Part shown: one piece after another, positions 50,254 through 57,727 of the stretch
Numbering within the stretch: position 1 is the first letter of the stretch
Layout of the letters: each line of letters begins with the position of its first letter
Origin: JASHSH01 sp036490215
GTDB lineage: Bacteria; Pseudomonadota; Alphaproteobacteria; Rhodospirillales; Magnetospirillaceae
Assembly (NCBI GenBank): GCA_036490215.1
Contig: DASXEH010000006.1
Coordinates: forward strand, 79,741-143,740
Direction of reading: 5' to 3'
DNA: 64,000 bases
Notes under the pieces: generated by a model
Database searches by the model: none
What the model saw: only the letters and a program-made list of their open reading frames with translations
Told to the model about the DNA's origin: nothing
Position numbers and translations under genes: made by a program

Positions 50254-50444
50254 GCGTCACCGCATGCCACGCATCCTGCGCACTTCCGCCGCTTCTGCAG
50301 CGTGCAAACCCCTAGCGACTTCATCGCCCCCCGCTTTGGCGCTTTTAGCGCCGACAGCAATAGTATGCGATGATCCTAACTTCGGGAAGCCCTGGAACGC
50401 TGTGACGGAATTACGGCACAGCAAAAAAATCCTTGTGCCGCAGC

Positions 50445-50477
50445 GATCGGCCGAAGCCACCCGAACCTCGGCCGATC
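50445..50477. other. Perfect inverted repeat in the 291-bp gap at 50254-50544
   Basis: GATCGGCCGA and TCGGCCGATC are perfect 10-bp arms with a 13-bp loop. Nearby are CGGCACA/TGTGCCG arms around an A-rich loop (50414-50440). No protein gene is seen in this gap. The hairpins could end transcription of the AHSA1 gene or belong to the P3 promoter region. Confidence 0.4.
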
Positions 50478-50544
50478 AGAGACTTATCGAAATGGGTCTA
50501 TACCCACTCTTGGCGATATGCCTCATTTCGGGATTTAGACCTCA

Positions 50545-51060
50545 TCAGAGCGTCGCCAGATACGCTGCCAGCACATCGAAGCTGCCATTGAAGCCGCCGC
50601 TCATCGACGGGTGGTTGTCGGCGAAGGTCTTCCATTGCGTGTCGGTGGCGTTGATCGGCACGCCGCGCAGCGCGACCACGGTCTTGCCGCCCTCTTCGGT
50701 GAAGGTGATGGTGTTGAGCACCTCCAGCGGCCAATCGGGATTCCACGGATTGGCGGTGATGCCGGCCTCGGCATCCGAAAATGAATTAACGAAGACGATG
50801 CGCTCGGGTGCTGTGATCTCGCGATAGACCATGCGGCCCCACATGACGACGCCATGCGGCAGCGTCATCGAATAGTGGAACATGCCGCCGGCGCGGAACT
50901 CGAGTTTCTCGATCTTGATCGCGCAGCCCTTCGGCCCCCACCAGCGCGCCAGATGCTCGGGCTTCGACCAGGCGTCGAACACCAGCTTGCGCGGCGCATC
51001 GAGAACACGCCCGATCGTGAATTCCTGCGCCGACCGGTCGGGGCTATTTCCTGCGGACAT
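50545..51060 (-). CDS. AHSA1/SRPBCC-domain protein
   Basis: A 171-residue protein of the START/Bet v1-like fold, AHSA1 branch: FTIGRVLDAPRKLVFDAWSKPEHLARWWGPKG is the diagnostic N-terminal block (quoted here only as DAPRKLVFDAWSKPEHLARW), and a late NHPSMSGGFNGSFDVLAAYL matches. Members bind hydrophobic ligands. It overlaps the upstream ArsR-type regulator gene by 17 bp, a very common ArsR-AHSA1 pairing in bacteria; the biochemical role is unknown. Confidence 0.9.
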   Translation of the reverse strand: MSAGNSPDRSAQEFTIGRVLDAPRKLVFDAWSKPEHLARWWGPKGCAIKIEKLEFRAGGMFHYSMTLPHGVVMWGRMVYREITAPERIVFVNSFSDAEAGITANPWNPDWPLEVLNTITFTEEGGKTVVALRGVPINATDTQWKTFADNHPSMSGGFNGSFDVLAAYLATL

Positions 51061-51394
51061 GTTTCTTCCTCTTTCCCTGGAGTGTTTCGAGGTAGTCGTC
51101 GAGGCGATCGAAGCTGCTCTCCCAGAACGCCCGATACTCCTCGAGCCAGGAGTCGACCCGCTTCAGTGCCTTGGGTTCGAGCTTGCACGGCCGCCACTGC
51201 GCTTCGCGGCCGCGCGTGATCAGCCCCGCGCGTTCGAGCACCTTCAGATGCTTCGAGATCGCCGGCATCGTCATGGCGAAAGGCTCGGCCAGTTCGGTGA
51301 CCGAGGACTCGCCTTGCGCCAGCCGCGCCAGGATCGCGCGCCGCGTGGGATCGGCAAGAGCGGCGAAGGTGGCGCTGAGCGTGTCGGGCGGCAT
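51044..51394 (-). CDS. ArsR-type winged-helix regulator
   Basis: The 116-residue protein contains LSATFAALADPTRRAILARL, then a helix-turn-helix (FAMTMPAISKHLKVLERAGL) and wing (TRGREAQWRPCKLEP). No metal-binding CxC motif is seen, so it belongs to the non-metal ArsR group that pairs with AHSA1 genes. It likely represses its own operon through the repeats at 51401-51435. Confidence 0.92.
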   Translation of the reverse strand: MPPDTLSATFAALADPTRRAILARLAQGESSVTELAEPFAMTMPAISKHLKVLERAGLITRGREAQWRPCKLEPKALKRVDSWLEEYRAFWESSFDRLDDYLETLQGKRKKHVRRK

Positions 51395-51401
51395 GGCTTA
51401 A

Positions 51402-51435
51402 TATACCATATGGTTAAATTACCTACTGGTTAAAT
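51402..51435. promoter_or_regulatory. Candidate operator of the ArsR-AHSA1 operon
   Basis: It contains the perfect dyad ACCATATGGT and a direct repeat of TGGTTAAAT (51411-51419 and 51427-51435, period 16 bp), just upstream of the ArsR start at 51394 in an AT-rich patch. Confidence 0.4.
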
Positions 51436-51653
51436 ACATGAAGCTGGTCGCCTGAGTCAAGCGCGCCCTGCGCCCGGCAAAACGACACCCCATCCGCTCA
51501 AACCGCACGGCGAATCCGGGCGATGCTGTGCGAATTCACACGCGCGATCCCATCGATGTGCCTTTGATGTCAGGGCAACTTGACGTGTTCGCTGCGCACA
51601 GGCAGGAAACGCATGGTGCCGATCGAACATCGACCATTGGGAGCGTGGGGATC

Positions 51654-52748
51654 ATGGTGCAGGCGTTGCGGGTGCTGGTTGTCGGGTTGGGCCATATGGG
51701 CCTATCGCATGCGATGGCCTATGACCGGATCGATGGCTATGAGCTCGCGGGCCTCTGCTATCTGCCCGAGGCGACGCCGACATCCCTGCCCGCCCACTGG
51801 TCGAAGCTGCCGCATTTCTCTGATTTCGGCGAAGCGCTGGCCAAGGTGAAGCCGGATGTGGTGTCAATCAATTCCTGGTCGAACACCCATGCCGATTACG
51901 CCGTGCGCGCCTTCGCCGCCGGCGCCCATGTGTTCCTGGAAAAGCCGATGGCCGAAACGGTGGAAGATGCCAAGCGCGTCGTCGCCGCGGCCAAGGCCGC
52001 CAAGCGCAAGCTGGTGATCGGCTATATCCTGCGCCATCACCCGTCTTGGCTGAAGCTGATGGAACTGGCCAAGGGCCTGGGCAAGCCGCTAGTGATGCGC
52101 ATGAACCTCAACCAGCAATCGATCGGCCCGGCCTGGACCTGGCATCGCACGCTGATGCGCACCCTGTCGCCCATCGTCGATTGCGGCGTGCATTATGTGG
52201 ACGTGATGGCGCAGATCACCGGCGCGAAACCGGTGAAGGTGCATGCGATCGGCGCGCGGCTGACCGAGGAGATCCCGGCCGGCATGTACAATTACGGCCA
52301 GCTGCAGGTGACCTTCGACGACGGCTCGATCGGTTGGTACGAAGCCGGTTGGGGCCCGATGATGAGCGAGGTCGCCTTCTTCGTGAAAGACATCATCGGC
52401 CCCAAAGGCGCGGTCAGCATCGTCATGAGCGAACAAGGTGCGGGCAAGGGCGAGGGCGATTCCGCCACCTCGTCATCGAGCACCGACACGCATGTGAAGA
52501 CCAGCACGCTGCGCCTGCATCATGCCGCATTGAAGGGCGACAACACGCTGGCCAAGGCCGACGAAGTCTTCCGCATGGATGACGAGCCCGGCCATGACGA
52601 TCTGTGCGAGCGTGAGCAGCGCTTCCTGCTCAACGCGATCCGCACCGATGCCGATCTCACGCTGCATATGGAAGAGGCCGTGACCAGCCTTTCCATCGTT
52701 CTCGCCGCCGATCGCAGCATCCGCGAAAACCGCGTCGTCGAGCTCTAG
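51654..52748 (+). CDS. Gfo/Idh/MocA-family oxidoreductase
   Basis: I start at ATG 51654 (364 residues). The Rossmann start (LRVLVVGLGHMGLSHAMAY) and the catalytic-Lys region (HVFLEKPMAETVEDAKRVV) are clear, followed by YILRHHPSWLKL and the C-terminal sheet domain (VDCGVHYVDVMAQITG). These NAD(P)-dependent enzymes oxidise or reduce sugars, inositols or related compounds. No neighbouring sugar operon helps with the substrate. Its stop codon lies in the left arm of a large palindrome. Confidence 0.9.
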   Translation: MVQALRVLVVGLGHMGLSHAMAYDRIDGYELAGLCYLPEATPTSLPAHWSKLPHFSDFGEALAKVKPDVVSINSWSNTHADYAVRAFAAGAHVFLEKPMAETVEDAKRVVAAAKAAKRKLVIGYILRHHPSWLKLMELAKGLGKPLVMRMNLNQQSIGPAWTWHRTLMRTLSPIVDCGVHYVDVMAQITGAKPVKVHAIGARLTEEIPAGMYNYGQLQVTFDDGSIGWYEAGWGPMMSEVAFFVKDIIGPKGAVSIVMSEQGAGKGEGDSATSSSSTDTHVKTSTLRLHHAALKGDNTLAKADEVFRMDDEPGHDDLCEREQRFLLNAIRTDADLTLHMEEAVTSLSIVLAADRSIRENRVVEL

Positions 52749-52780
52749 AGCGTTTCACGCCTACGTGAAAACGCTCTAGA
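52744..52780. terminator. Large palindrome at the 3' end of the oxidoreductase gene
   Basis: TCTAGAGCGTTTCACG pairs with CGTGAAAACGCTCTAGA (one bulged A) around a CCTA loop. The gene's TAG stop is inside the left arm. No clear T run follows, so it may act as a bidirectional end or an mRNA-stabilising hairpin rather than a classic terminator. Confidence 0.5.
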
Positions 52781-52945
52781 TTCTGCCTTCGGCGGGCAGG
52801 CGCATCCGCGCCTGCCCCGCTCAAACGCCGCGCGGGCTTATCGCCGATTCCACTGAAGTGGGATCGGCTCTAAAATCCCCGATTCCACACCACAAAACAC
52901 CGCGTTCGACGGCCCGCGTACAGGCAACGGCGTATAAGCTTCCGA

Positions 52946-52966
52946 GTATAACGTAATGCGTTATAC
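52946..52966. promoter_or_regulatory. Inverted repeat upstream of the higA promoter
   Basis: GTATAACG and CGTTATAC are perfect 8-bp arms with a 5-bp spacer, 16 bp upstream of the -35 box. The position and symmetry fit an operator bound by a dimeric helix-turn-helix protein such as the HigA-like product itself. Confidence 0.55.
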
Positions 52967-52982
52967 TAATGTCGTTTCCTGC

Positions 52983-53011
52983 TTGACATGGAATGTGATA
53001 CGTTCTATACA
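52983..53011 (+). promoter_or_regulatory. Strong sigma-70-type promoter for higA
   Basis: TTGACA (52983-52988) and TATACA (53006-53011) are separated by exactly 17 bp, the best vegetative promoter match I found in the window. Transcription would start near 53018, leaving a leader of about 98 nt. Confidence 0.65.
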
Positions 53012-53050
53012 AGACGTACGGTTCGAAGCACAAATATGGTTCGACTGGGC

Positions 53051-53101
53051 GCCGCCGCCGGGAGTTTAGTGTCCCGAAGTACAAGCCGACGGCGGCGTCT
53101 T
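53051..53101 (+). promoter_or_regulatory. Terminator-like hairpin in the higA leader
   Basis: GCCGCCGCC (53051-53059) can pair with GGCGGCG (53091-53097), followed by TCTTTTC; an inner GGGA/TCCC pairing is also possible. Sitting between promoter and start codon, it could attenuate or mask translation of the gene. Confidence 0.4.
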
Positions 53102-53115
53102 TTCGATCCAAGAAG

Positions 53116-53454
53116 GTGAAGTTGGCGAGGAAGGTTAAGGCGCCGCAGGCGGCCAAAAGACGGCCAGCCCGCGCGCAAGCCCATCCGGGCGAAATCCTGC
53201 GCAGACGGTTCATGGAACCATTCGACCTCAGCGCCAACGCGCTGGCCCTGGCGCTGCGCGTCCCCGCCACGCGCATCGGCGACCTGCTCAACCTGCGCCG
53301 CGCCATCACCGCCGACACCGCATTGCGGCTGGCCCGCTATTACGGCACCACCCCCCGCTTTTGGCTTGAGCTTCAGGCCAGCTACGACCTGGCCCAGGCC
53401 GCGGCCGATCACGGCGCCCTCATCGCCCGCGACGTCCATCCAAGGGCGGCTTAG
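53116..53454 (+). CDS. HigA-family antitoxin-like regulator without adjacent toxin gene
   Basis: GTG 53116 behind AAGAAG gives 112 residues. A basic N-terminal extension (about 1-22) is followed by the HigA/VapI-type helix-turn-helix protein core: AHPGEILRRRFMEPFDLSAN, LALALRVPATRIGDLLNLRR, ITADTALRLARYYGTTPRFW. HigA normally follows higB; here the sequence between promoter and gene (about 100 bp) is too short for a toxin gene and I find no HigB remnant on either side. It may be a free-standing regulator. Confidence 0.85.
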   Translation: MKLARKVKAPQAAKRRPARAQAHPGEILRRRFMEPFDLSANALALALRVPATRIGDLLNLRRAITADTALRLARYYGTTPRFWLELQASYDLAQAAADHGALIARDVHPRAA

Positions 53455-53469
53455 GTCTCAAACACCGCA

Positions 53470-53563
53470 CGTCATTGCGAGAAACGTCATGCGAATGCAG
53501 GACGTGACGAAGCAATCCAGGAGCCCCAAGAAGCTGGATTGCTTCGCTCCGCTCGCAATGACG
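53470..53563. repeat. Palindromic repeat family A (A5)
   Basis: CGTCATTGCGAGAAACGTCA and GAAGCAATCCAG, answered by CTGGATTGCTTCGCTCC and GCTCGCAATGACG, with a longer loop than other copies. It lies between convergent higA and dnaE2. Confidence 0.75.
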
Positions 53564-53595
53564 TCGAGACCGCGCTTCCGGGGTGACGTAACTGA

Positions 53596-56500
53596 CTAAC
53601 GGAAATCGTGGCTCTGCGCCCGCAAGGGCGTGGCGCGCGGCTGTTTGTCGGGTAGCAGTTGACTGAGCATCCCCGACCAGTCCATGCAGCGGTCGGCCAC
53701 CACATGGACGACCGGCGTGTCGCCCTTGGCCGCATCACCGACGATCTGCATCCGGCCCTCCACCGCCATCAGGGCCGAGCTGAGGATGGCGCGGCGATAC
53801 ATCTCATAGACCGGAATGCGCACCACCACATTGATGATGCCGGTCTCGTCCTCCAACGTGACGAAGACGATGTTGCCCTCGCCCGGCCGCTGCCGCGTGA
53901 TGGAAAGCCCGGCCACGATCACAGGCGCGCCGTCCTTGATCTGGGCCAGTTGTGCAGCGGTCACCGCCTTGCGCAGGATCAGCGCGTCGCGCAGGAATCC
54001 CGCCGGATGCTGGCGCAGGGTGAGGTGCAGCAACTTGTAGTCGTTGACCACCTCCTCGCCCTGGGTGGCGAGCGGCATCTCGGCCGCGGCTTCGTTGCTG
54101 TTGTCGAGCAGGCGCAGCAGCGGCGGCAGCGCTTCGCCCAAACCTTTGGCCGCCCACAGCGCGGCGCGGCGCGACAACCCCAGCGACAGGAACACATCGG
54201 ATTCAGCCAGGCGCTCGACAGCGGCGGGCTTGAGTCCGGCACGGCGGACGAGATCGCGCGGATGGGTATAGCCCGTGCTGCGCGCCGCCATCAGCTTTTC
54301 GCCGTCGGCTTCGGAGAAGCCTTTGATCTGGCGGAAGCCCAGGCGGAGCGCGGGGGAAACACCACCCCCACCCCTACCCTCCCCCCTCAAGGGGGAGGGA
54401 GAAAAAAAAGAAGCCTCGTCAGGCTTTATGTTCCTTCCCCCCTTGAGGGGGAAGGCCAGGATGGGGGGTATGTTTTGCCCCCCCTCATCGTCCTCCAGCG
54501 TGCAATCCCAATCGCTGGCGTTGATGTCCACCGGCCGCACCTCGACGCCATGGGCGCGCACATCGGCCACGATCTGTGCCGCGGCATAGAAACCCATCGG
54601 CTGGCTGTTGAGCAGCGCGCAGGCAAAGGCCGCCGGATAGTGGCACTTCATCCAAGCCGAGACATAGGCGAGCAGCGCGAAACTGGCCGCGTGACTTTCG
54701 GGGAAGCCGTAATCGCCGAAGCCTTTGATCTGGCTGAAGCACTGTTCGGCGAATTGCTGGGTGTAGCCGTTCTTGACCATGCCGGTGAGGAAGCGCTCCT
54801 CGTAATTGCCGATGGTCCCGTTGCGGCGGAAGGTCGCCATGGCGCGGCGTAGGCCATCGGATTCGGCGGGCGTGAAGCCGGCGCCGACAATGGCGATCTT
54901 CATCGCCTGCTCCTGAAACAGCGGCACGCCGAGCGTTTTCTCCAGCACCTTCTCCAGGGCCTTAGAGGGATAAGTCACCTTCTCCAGCTTCTGTTTACGC
55001 CGCAGATAGGGATGCACCATGCCGCCCTGGATCGGTCCCGGCCGCACGATCGCCACTTCGATCACCAGATCGTAGAATTTGTCGGGCTTGAGACGCGGCA
55101 GCATGCTCATCTGCGCGCGGCTTTCCACCTGGAACACGCCCACCGCATCGGCGCGCTGCAGCATCTTGTAGGTGGCCACGTCATCGGCCGGCACGTCGGC
55201 GGGTTTCCATGGTTTATCGTCGGCCGCGCGCCGGATGTCGTGGTGCTTGTCCAAGAGCGCAAAGCCCTTGCGCAGACAGGTCAGCATGCCGAGCGCGAGA
55301 ACGTCGATCTTGAGGATGCCCAGCGTGTCGAGGTCTTCCTTGTCCCACTCGACATTAGTACGGTCGTCCATCGCCGCATTCATGATCGGCACCACCTGAT
55401 GCAGCGGCCCGCGCGTCAGCACGAAGCCGCCCACATGCTGCGAGAGATGCCGGGGAAAACCGCGAATCTCCTTGGCCAGTTCCAGCGTCTGACGCAACCG
55501 CGGCGCGTTGGGATCGAGGCCCATCTCCGCGGCATTGTCGTCGGCCAGCCCGTCGAAGGAACTGCCCCACATATTGTTCGACAGCGCCGCGATCGTGTCG
55601 CCCGACAGGCCCATCACCTTGCCGATATCGCGCAGCGCGCCGCGCGAACGGTACGAGATCACGGTGGCGGCAATGCCCGCACGGTCGCGGCCGTATTTGT
55701 TGTAGATGTACTGAATCACCTCCTCGCGCCGCTCATGCTCGAAATCGACGTCGATATCCGGCGGCTCGTTGCGTTCGGACGACAGGAAACGCTCGAACAG
55801 AAGATCGTTATGGACCGGATCGATCTCGGTGATGCCCAGGCAATAGCAGACGGCGGAATTGGCCGCCGAGCCGCGCCCCTGACAGAGAATGTCCACATCG
55901 GGCCGACGCGCATAGGCAACGACATCGTCGACCGTGAGGAAATACGGCGCGTAGTTGCGCTCGAAGATCAGCTTGAACTCATGCGCCAGCTGATTCTTCA
56001 CCGCCTGGGGCACACCATCGGGAAAGCGCCAATCGGCGCCCTTCCAGGTGCGGCGCTCCAACTCCTCTTGCGGCGTCATGCCTTCGGGCACCGGCTCGGC
56101 GGGATACTCGTATTTCAACTCGCTCAACGAGAAGGTGCAGGCGGCGGCGATCTCGACGCTGCGCGCCAATGCGTCGGGATAGTTGCGGAACAGCGCCGCC
56201 ATCTCGGCCGGGCTTTTGAGATGACGCTCGGCATTGGCGGCCAGCCGCAGACCGGCTTCGTCGATCGTGCATTTCTCGCGGATACAGGTCAGCACATCGG
56301 CCAGCGGCCGGCGCTCGGGCCCATGCATCAGCACATCATTGGTGGCCAGCAGCGGCACATCGGCGGCGCGCGCGATCTCGGCCAGACGCCAGAACCGCTC
56401 GGCATCCTGCCCCCGCAGATAAGGCACGAGCGCGAGGCTGAGGCGATCGGCGAAGGCGGATTTGAGTTGGGTGAGAGCGGATGGGAAGACACTGGCATTG

Positions 56501-57036
56501 TGCGTGAATACCCCCCACCCCTCCCTCCCCCTCAAGGGGGGAGGGTTTTGTTCTCTTTTTTCTGAGGAGCTTTTTTCTTCATCCCCTCCCCCCTTGAGGG
56601 GGAGGGTTAGGGTGGGGGGTAACTCGACGGGAGGAATGAGCGCCGCCCACAGCCCCTCCGCATGCGCCGCGATATCGGCAAGCGCCAGATGGCACTCACC
56701 TTTCGGCGCGCGGCGATTGCCCGTTGTCAGCAGCGTGCAGAGCCTTCCATAGGCCGCACGGTCCTGCGGCCAGACCAGAAGCTCGATGCCGTCCGTGGTC
56801 ACCAGCCGCGAACCGACGATGAAGTGCAGGCCGCTCGCCTTGATCGCCTCGTCCTTCAGCATCGCCGCATAGGCGCGGACCACGCCGGCCAGCGTGTTGC
56901 GATCGGCCACCGCGATCGCCGTCAATCCGAGTTCAACCGCGCGCGCGACTAGCTCGGCGCCATGCGACGCGCCACGCAGGAAACTGTAATTGCTGGCCAC
57001 GCCGAGTTCGGCGAAGGCGGGTGATGAAGCGATCAT
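53596..57036 (-). CDS. dnaE2: Error-prone DNA polymerase III alpha subunit, with two in-frame repeat insertions
   Basis: This 1146-residue C-family polymerase starts AELGVASNYSFLRGASHGAE (PHP domain), has the catalytic acidic motif PDIDVDFEHERREEV (Asp427, Asp429), VGVFQVESRAQMSMLPRL, and a C-terminal OB-fold region (VIVAGLSITRQRPGEGNIVF). DnaE2 carries out SOS-induced translesion synthesis. Two copies of a Pro/Gly/Lys-rich peptide (about residues 139-176 and 856-893) are encoded by repeat family C. A GTTC-N7-GTTC SOS box lies 58 bp upstream of the start. The usual companions imuA and imuB are not adjacent. Confidence 0.95.
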   Translation of the reverse strand: MIASSPAFAELGVASNYSFLRGASHGAELVARAVELGLTAIAVADRNTLAGVVRAYAAMLKDEAIKASGLHFIVGSRLVTTDGIELLVWPQDRAAYGRLCTLLTTGNRRAPKGECHLALADIAAHAEGLWAALIPPVELPPTLTLPLKGGGDEEKSSSEKREQNPPPLRGREGWGVFTHNASVFPSALTQLKSAFADRLSLALVPYLRGQDAERFWRLAEIARAADVPLLATNDVLMHGPERRPLADVLTCIREKCTIDEAGLRLAANAERHLKSPAEMAALFRNYPDALARSVEIAAACTFSLSELKYEYPAEPVPEGMTPQEELERRTWKGADWRFPDGVPQAVKNQLAHEFKLIFERNYAPYFLTVDDVVAYARRPDVDILCQGRGSAANSAVCYCLGITEIDPVHNDLLFERFLSSERNEPPDIDVDFEHERREEVIQYIYNKYGRDRAGIAATVISYRSRGALRDIGKVMGLSGDTIAALSNNMWGSSFDGLADDNAAEMGLDPNAPRLRQTLELAKEIRGFPRHLSQHVGGFVLTRGPLHQVVPIMNAAMDDRTNVEWDKEDLDTLGILKIDVLALGMLTCLRKGFALLDKHHDIRRAADDKPWKPADVPADDVATYKMLQRADAVGVFQVESRAQMSMLPRLKPDKFYDLVIEVAIVRPGPIQGGMVHPYLRRKQKLEKVTYPSKALEKVLEKTLGVPLFQEQAMKIAIVGAGFTPAESDGLRRAMATFRRNGTIGNYEERFLTGMVKNGYTQQFAEQCFSQIKGFGDYGFPESHAASFALLAYVSAWMKCHYPAAFACALLNSQPMGFYAAAQIVADVRAHGVEVRPVDINASDWDCTLEDDEGGQNIPPILAFPLKGGRNIKPDEASFFSPSPLRGEGRGGGGVSPALRLGFRQIKGFSEADGEKLMAARSTGYTHPRDLVRRAGLKPAAVERLAESDVFLSLGLSRRAALWAAKGLGEALPPLLRLLDNSNEAAAEMPLATQGEEVVNDYKLLHLTLRQHPAGFLRDALILRKAVTAAQLAQIKDGAPVIVAGLSITRQRPGEGNIVFVTLEDETGIINVVVRIPVYEMYRRAILSSALMAVEGRMQIVGDAAKGDTPVVHVVADRCMDWSGMLSQLLPDKQPRATPLRAQSHDFR
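54359..54470. repeat. Repeat family C (C2), inside dnaE2
   Basis: About 112 bp: outer ends CCACCCCCACCCC and GGATGGGGGGTA, inner dyads CCTCCCCCCTCAAGGGGGAGG and TTCCCCCCTTGAGGGGGAA on either side of an A-rich centre. It keeps the dnaE2 frame open and encodes PPILAFPLKGGRNI ... SPSPLRGEGRGGGGV in the minus-strand frame. Confidence 0.85.
56509..56621. repeat. Repeat family C (C3), full-length copy inside dnaE2
   Basis: It is 113 bp with perfect 12-bp inverted ends, TACCCCCCACCC and GGGTGGGGGGTA, and inner dyads CCCTCCCCCTCAAGGGGGG and CCCCCCTTGAGGGGGAGGG. If the terminal TA is a duplicated target, net insertion is 111 bp or 37 codons, keeping frame. It encodes PPTLTLPLKGGG ... PPPLRGREGWGVF. 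Confidence 0.85.
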
Positions 57037-57093
57037 GAGACGACAGATGCGGTGGAGACCAATTGATTCAGGCCCATCGCCATTCTAGCTTTT

Positions 57094-57108
57094 GTTCTCT
57101 TTTTGTTC
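57094..57108. promoter_or_regulatory. LexA (SOS) box upstream of dnaE2
   Basis: GTTCTCTTTTTGTTC fits the alphaproteobacterial LexA site GTTC-N7-GTTC exactly. It is 58 bp upstream of dnaE2 and 42 bp upstream of the divergent zinc-ribbon gene at 57150, so it could control both. Confidence 0.8.
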
Positions 57109-57149
57109 TAGACTTTTGCCAGACAAATTTCCCCTTTGAGAACAAACCT

Positions 57150-57386
57150 ATGTTGGAAAAAGGCGAATGGGAGCCCGAGCGGCTGCAGCCCATCAAGACC
57201 CTGCTGCCGCTCTGCCTGATCCGGGTGGAGTGTATCCACTGCCGACACACCGCCGACATTCCGTCCACCCGCCTCGAACGGCTGGACCCTGCCCTCCTCG
57301 TCGCCGAGTTGCAGGACAAACTGCGCTGCAATCACTGCGACGAGCGCGGCCGCGTCAGATTCTATGTCCGGCGCAAGCCGCGTTGA
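57150..57386 (+). CDS. Small zinc-ribbon protein divergent from dnaE2
   Basis: ATG 57150 gives 78 residues. Two CxxC knuckles are visible (VECIHCRHTADI and LRCNHCDERGRV), separated by about 30 residues, suggesting one zinc site; the C-terminus is basic (RFYVRRKPR). This may bind nucleic acid. I do not recognise a named family. The shared SOS box with dnaE2 raises the chance of DNA-damage control. The stop is 2 bp from the convergent gene ending at 57389. Confidence 0.75.
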   Translation: MLEKGEWEPERLQPIKTLLPLCLIRVECIHCRHTADIPSTRLERLDPALLVAELQDKLRCNHCDERGRVRFYVRRKPR

Positions 57387-57388
57387 CG

Positions 57389-57721
57389 TTAGGCGGTCTG
57401 CTCGGTCGAGGGTTCGACCTTCCCCACGATCACCGCGTCGCGGTTGAGCCGCATGAAGTCGTCGGACGGATGCCCGTGCCAGACATGGTCGGGCCAAACC
57501 GCGTCGACCTCGTAGACGGCCCACACATCGCGCTTGCCGGCCTTGTCGATATAGGCGAAAGCCTCCTGCGCCGTCTGGAAGGCATAGCCGCCGTAATATG
57601 GCGTGCCGTCAGAGCGGGTGCTGGGACCCGTCTTCTTGATCGGCGTCATACCATCGCCGCTATGACCCCGCGCCAAGGCGGCATCGTAGTCCGCCTCCGG
57701 ACCGATCGTATAAATACCCAC
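57389..57721 (-). CDS. Hypothetical 110-residue protein
   Basis: It reads MGIYTIGPEADYDAALARGH then KKTGPSTRSDGTPYYGGYAF, ending in a Glu/Gln-rich tail. Composition is that of a soluble cytoplasmic protein, with no signal, membrane segment or known motif. It lies 6 bp after the upstream diguanylate cyclase gene on the same strand and may be co-transcribed with it. Confidence 0.7.
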   Translation of the reverse strand: MGIYTIGPEADYDAALARGHSGDGMTPIKKTGPSTRSDGTPYYGGYAFQTAQEAFAYIDKAGKRDVWAVYEVDAVWPDHVWHGHPSDDFMRLNRDAVIVGKVEPSTEQTA

Positions 57722-57727
57722 CGCGCC

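Noticed and set aside
52749..53115. A higB toxin gene upstream of higA
   Set aside because: No frame in this stretch on either strand has HigB motifs, and promoter-to-start distance leaves only about 100 bp.
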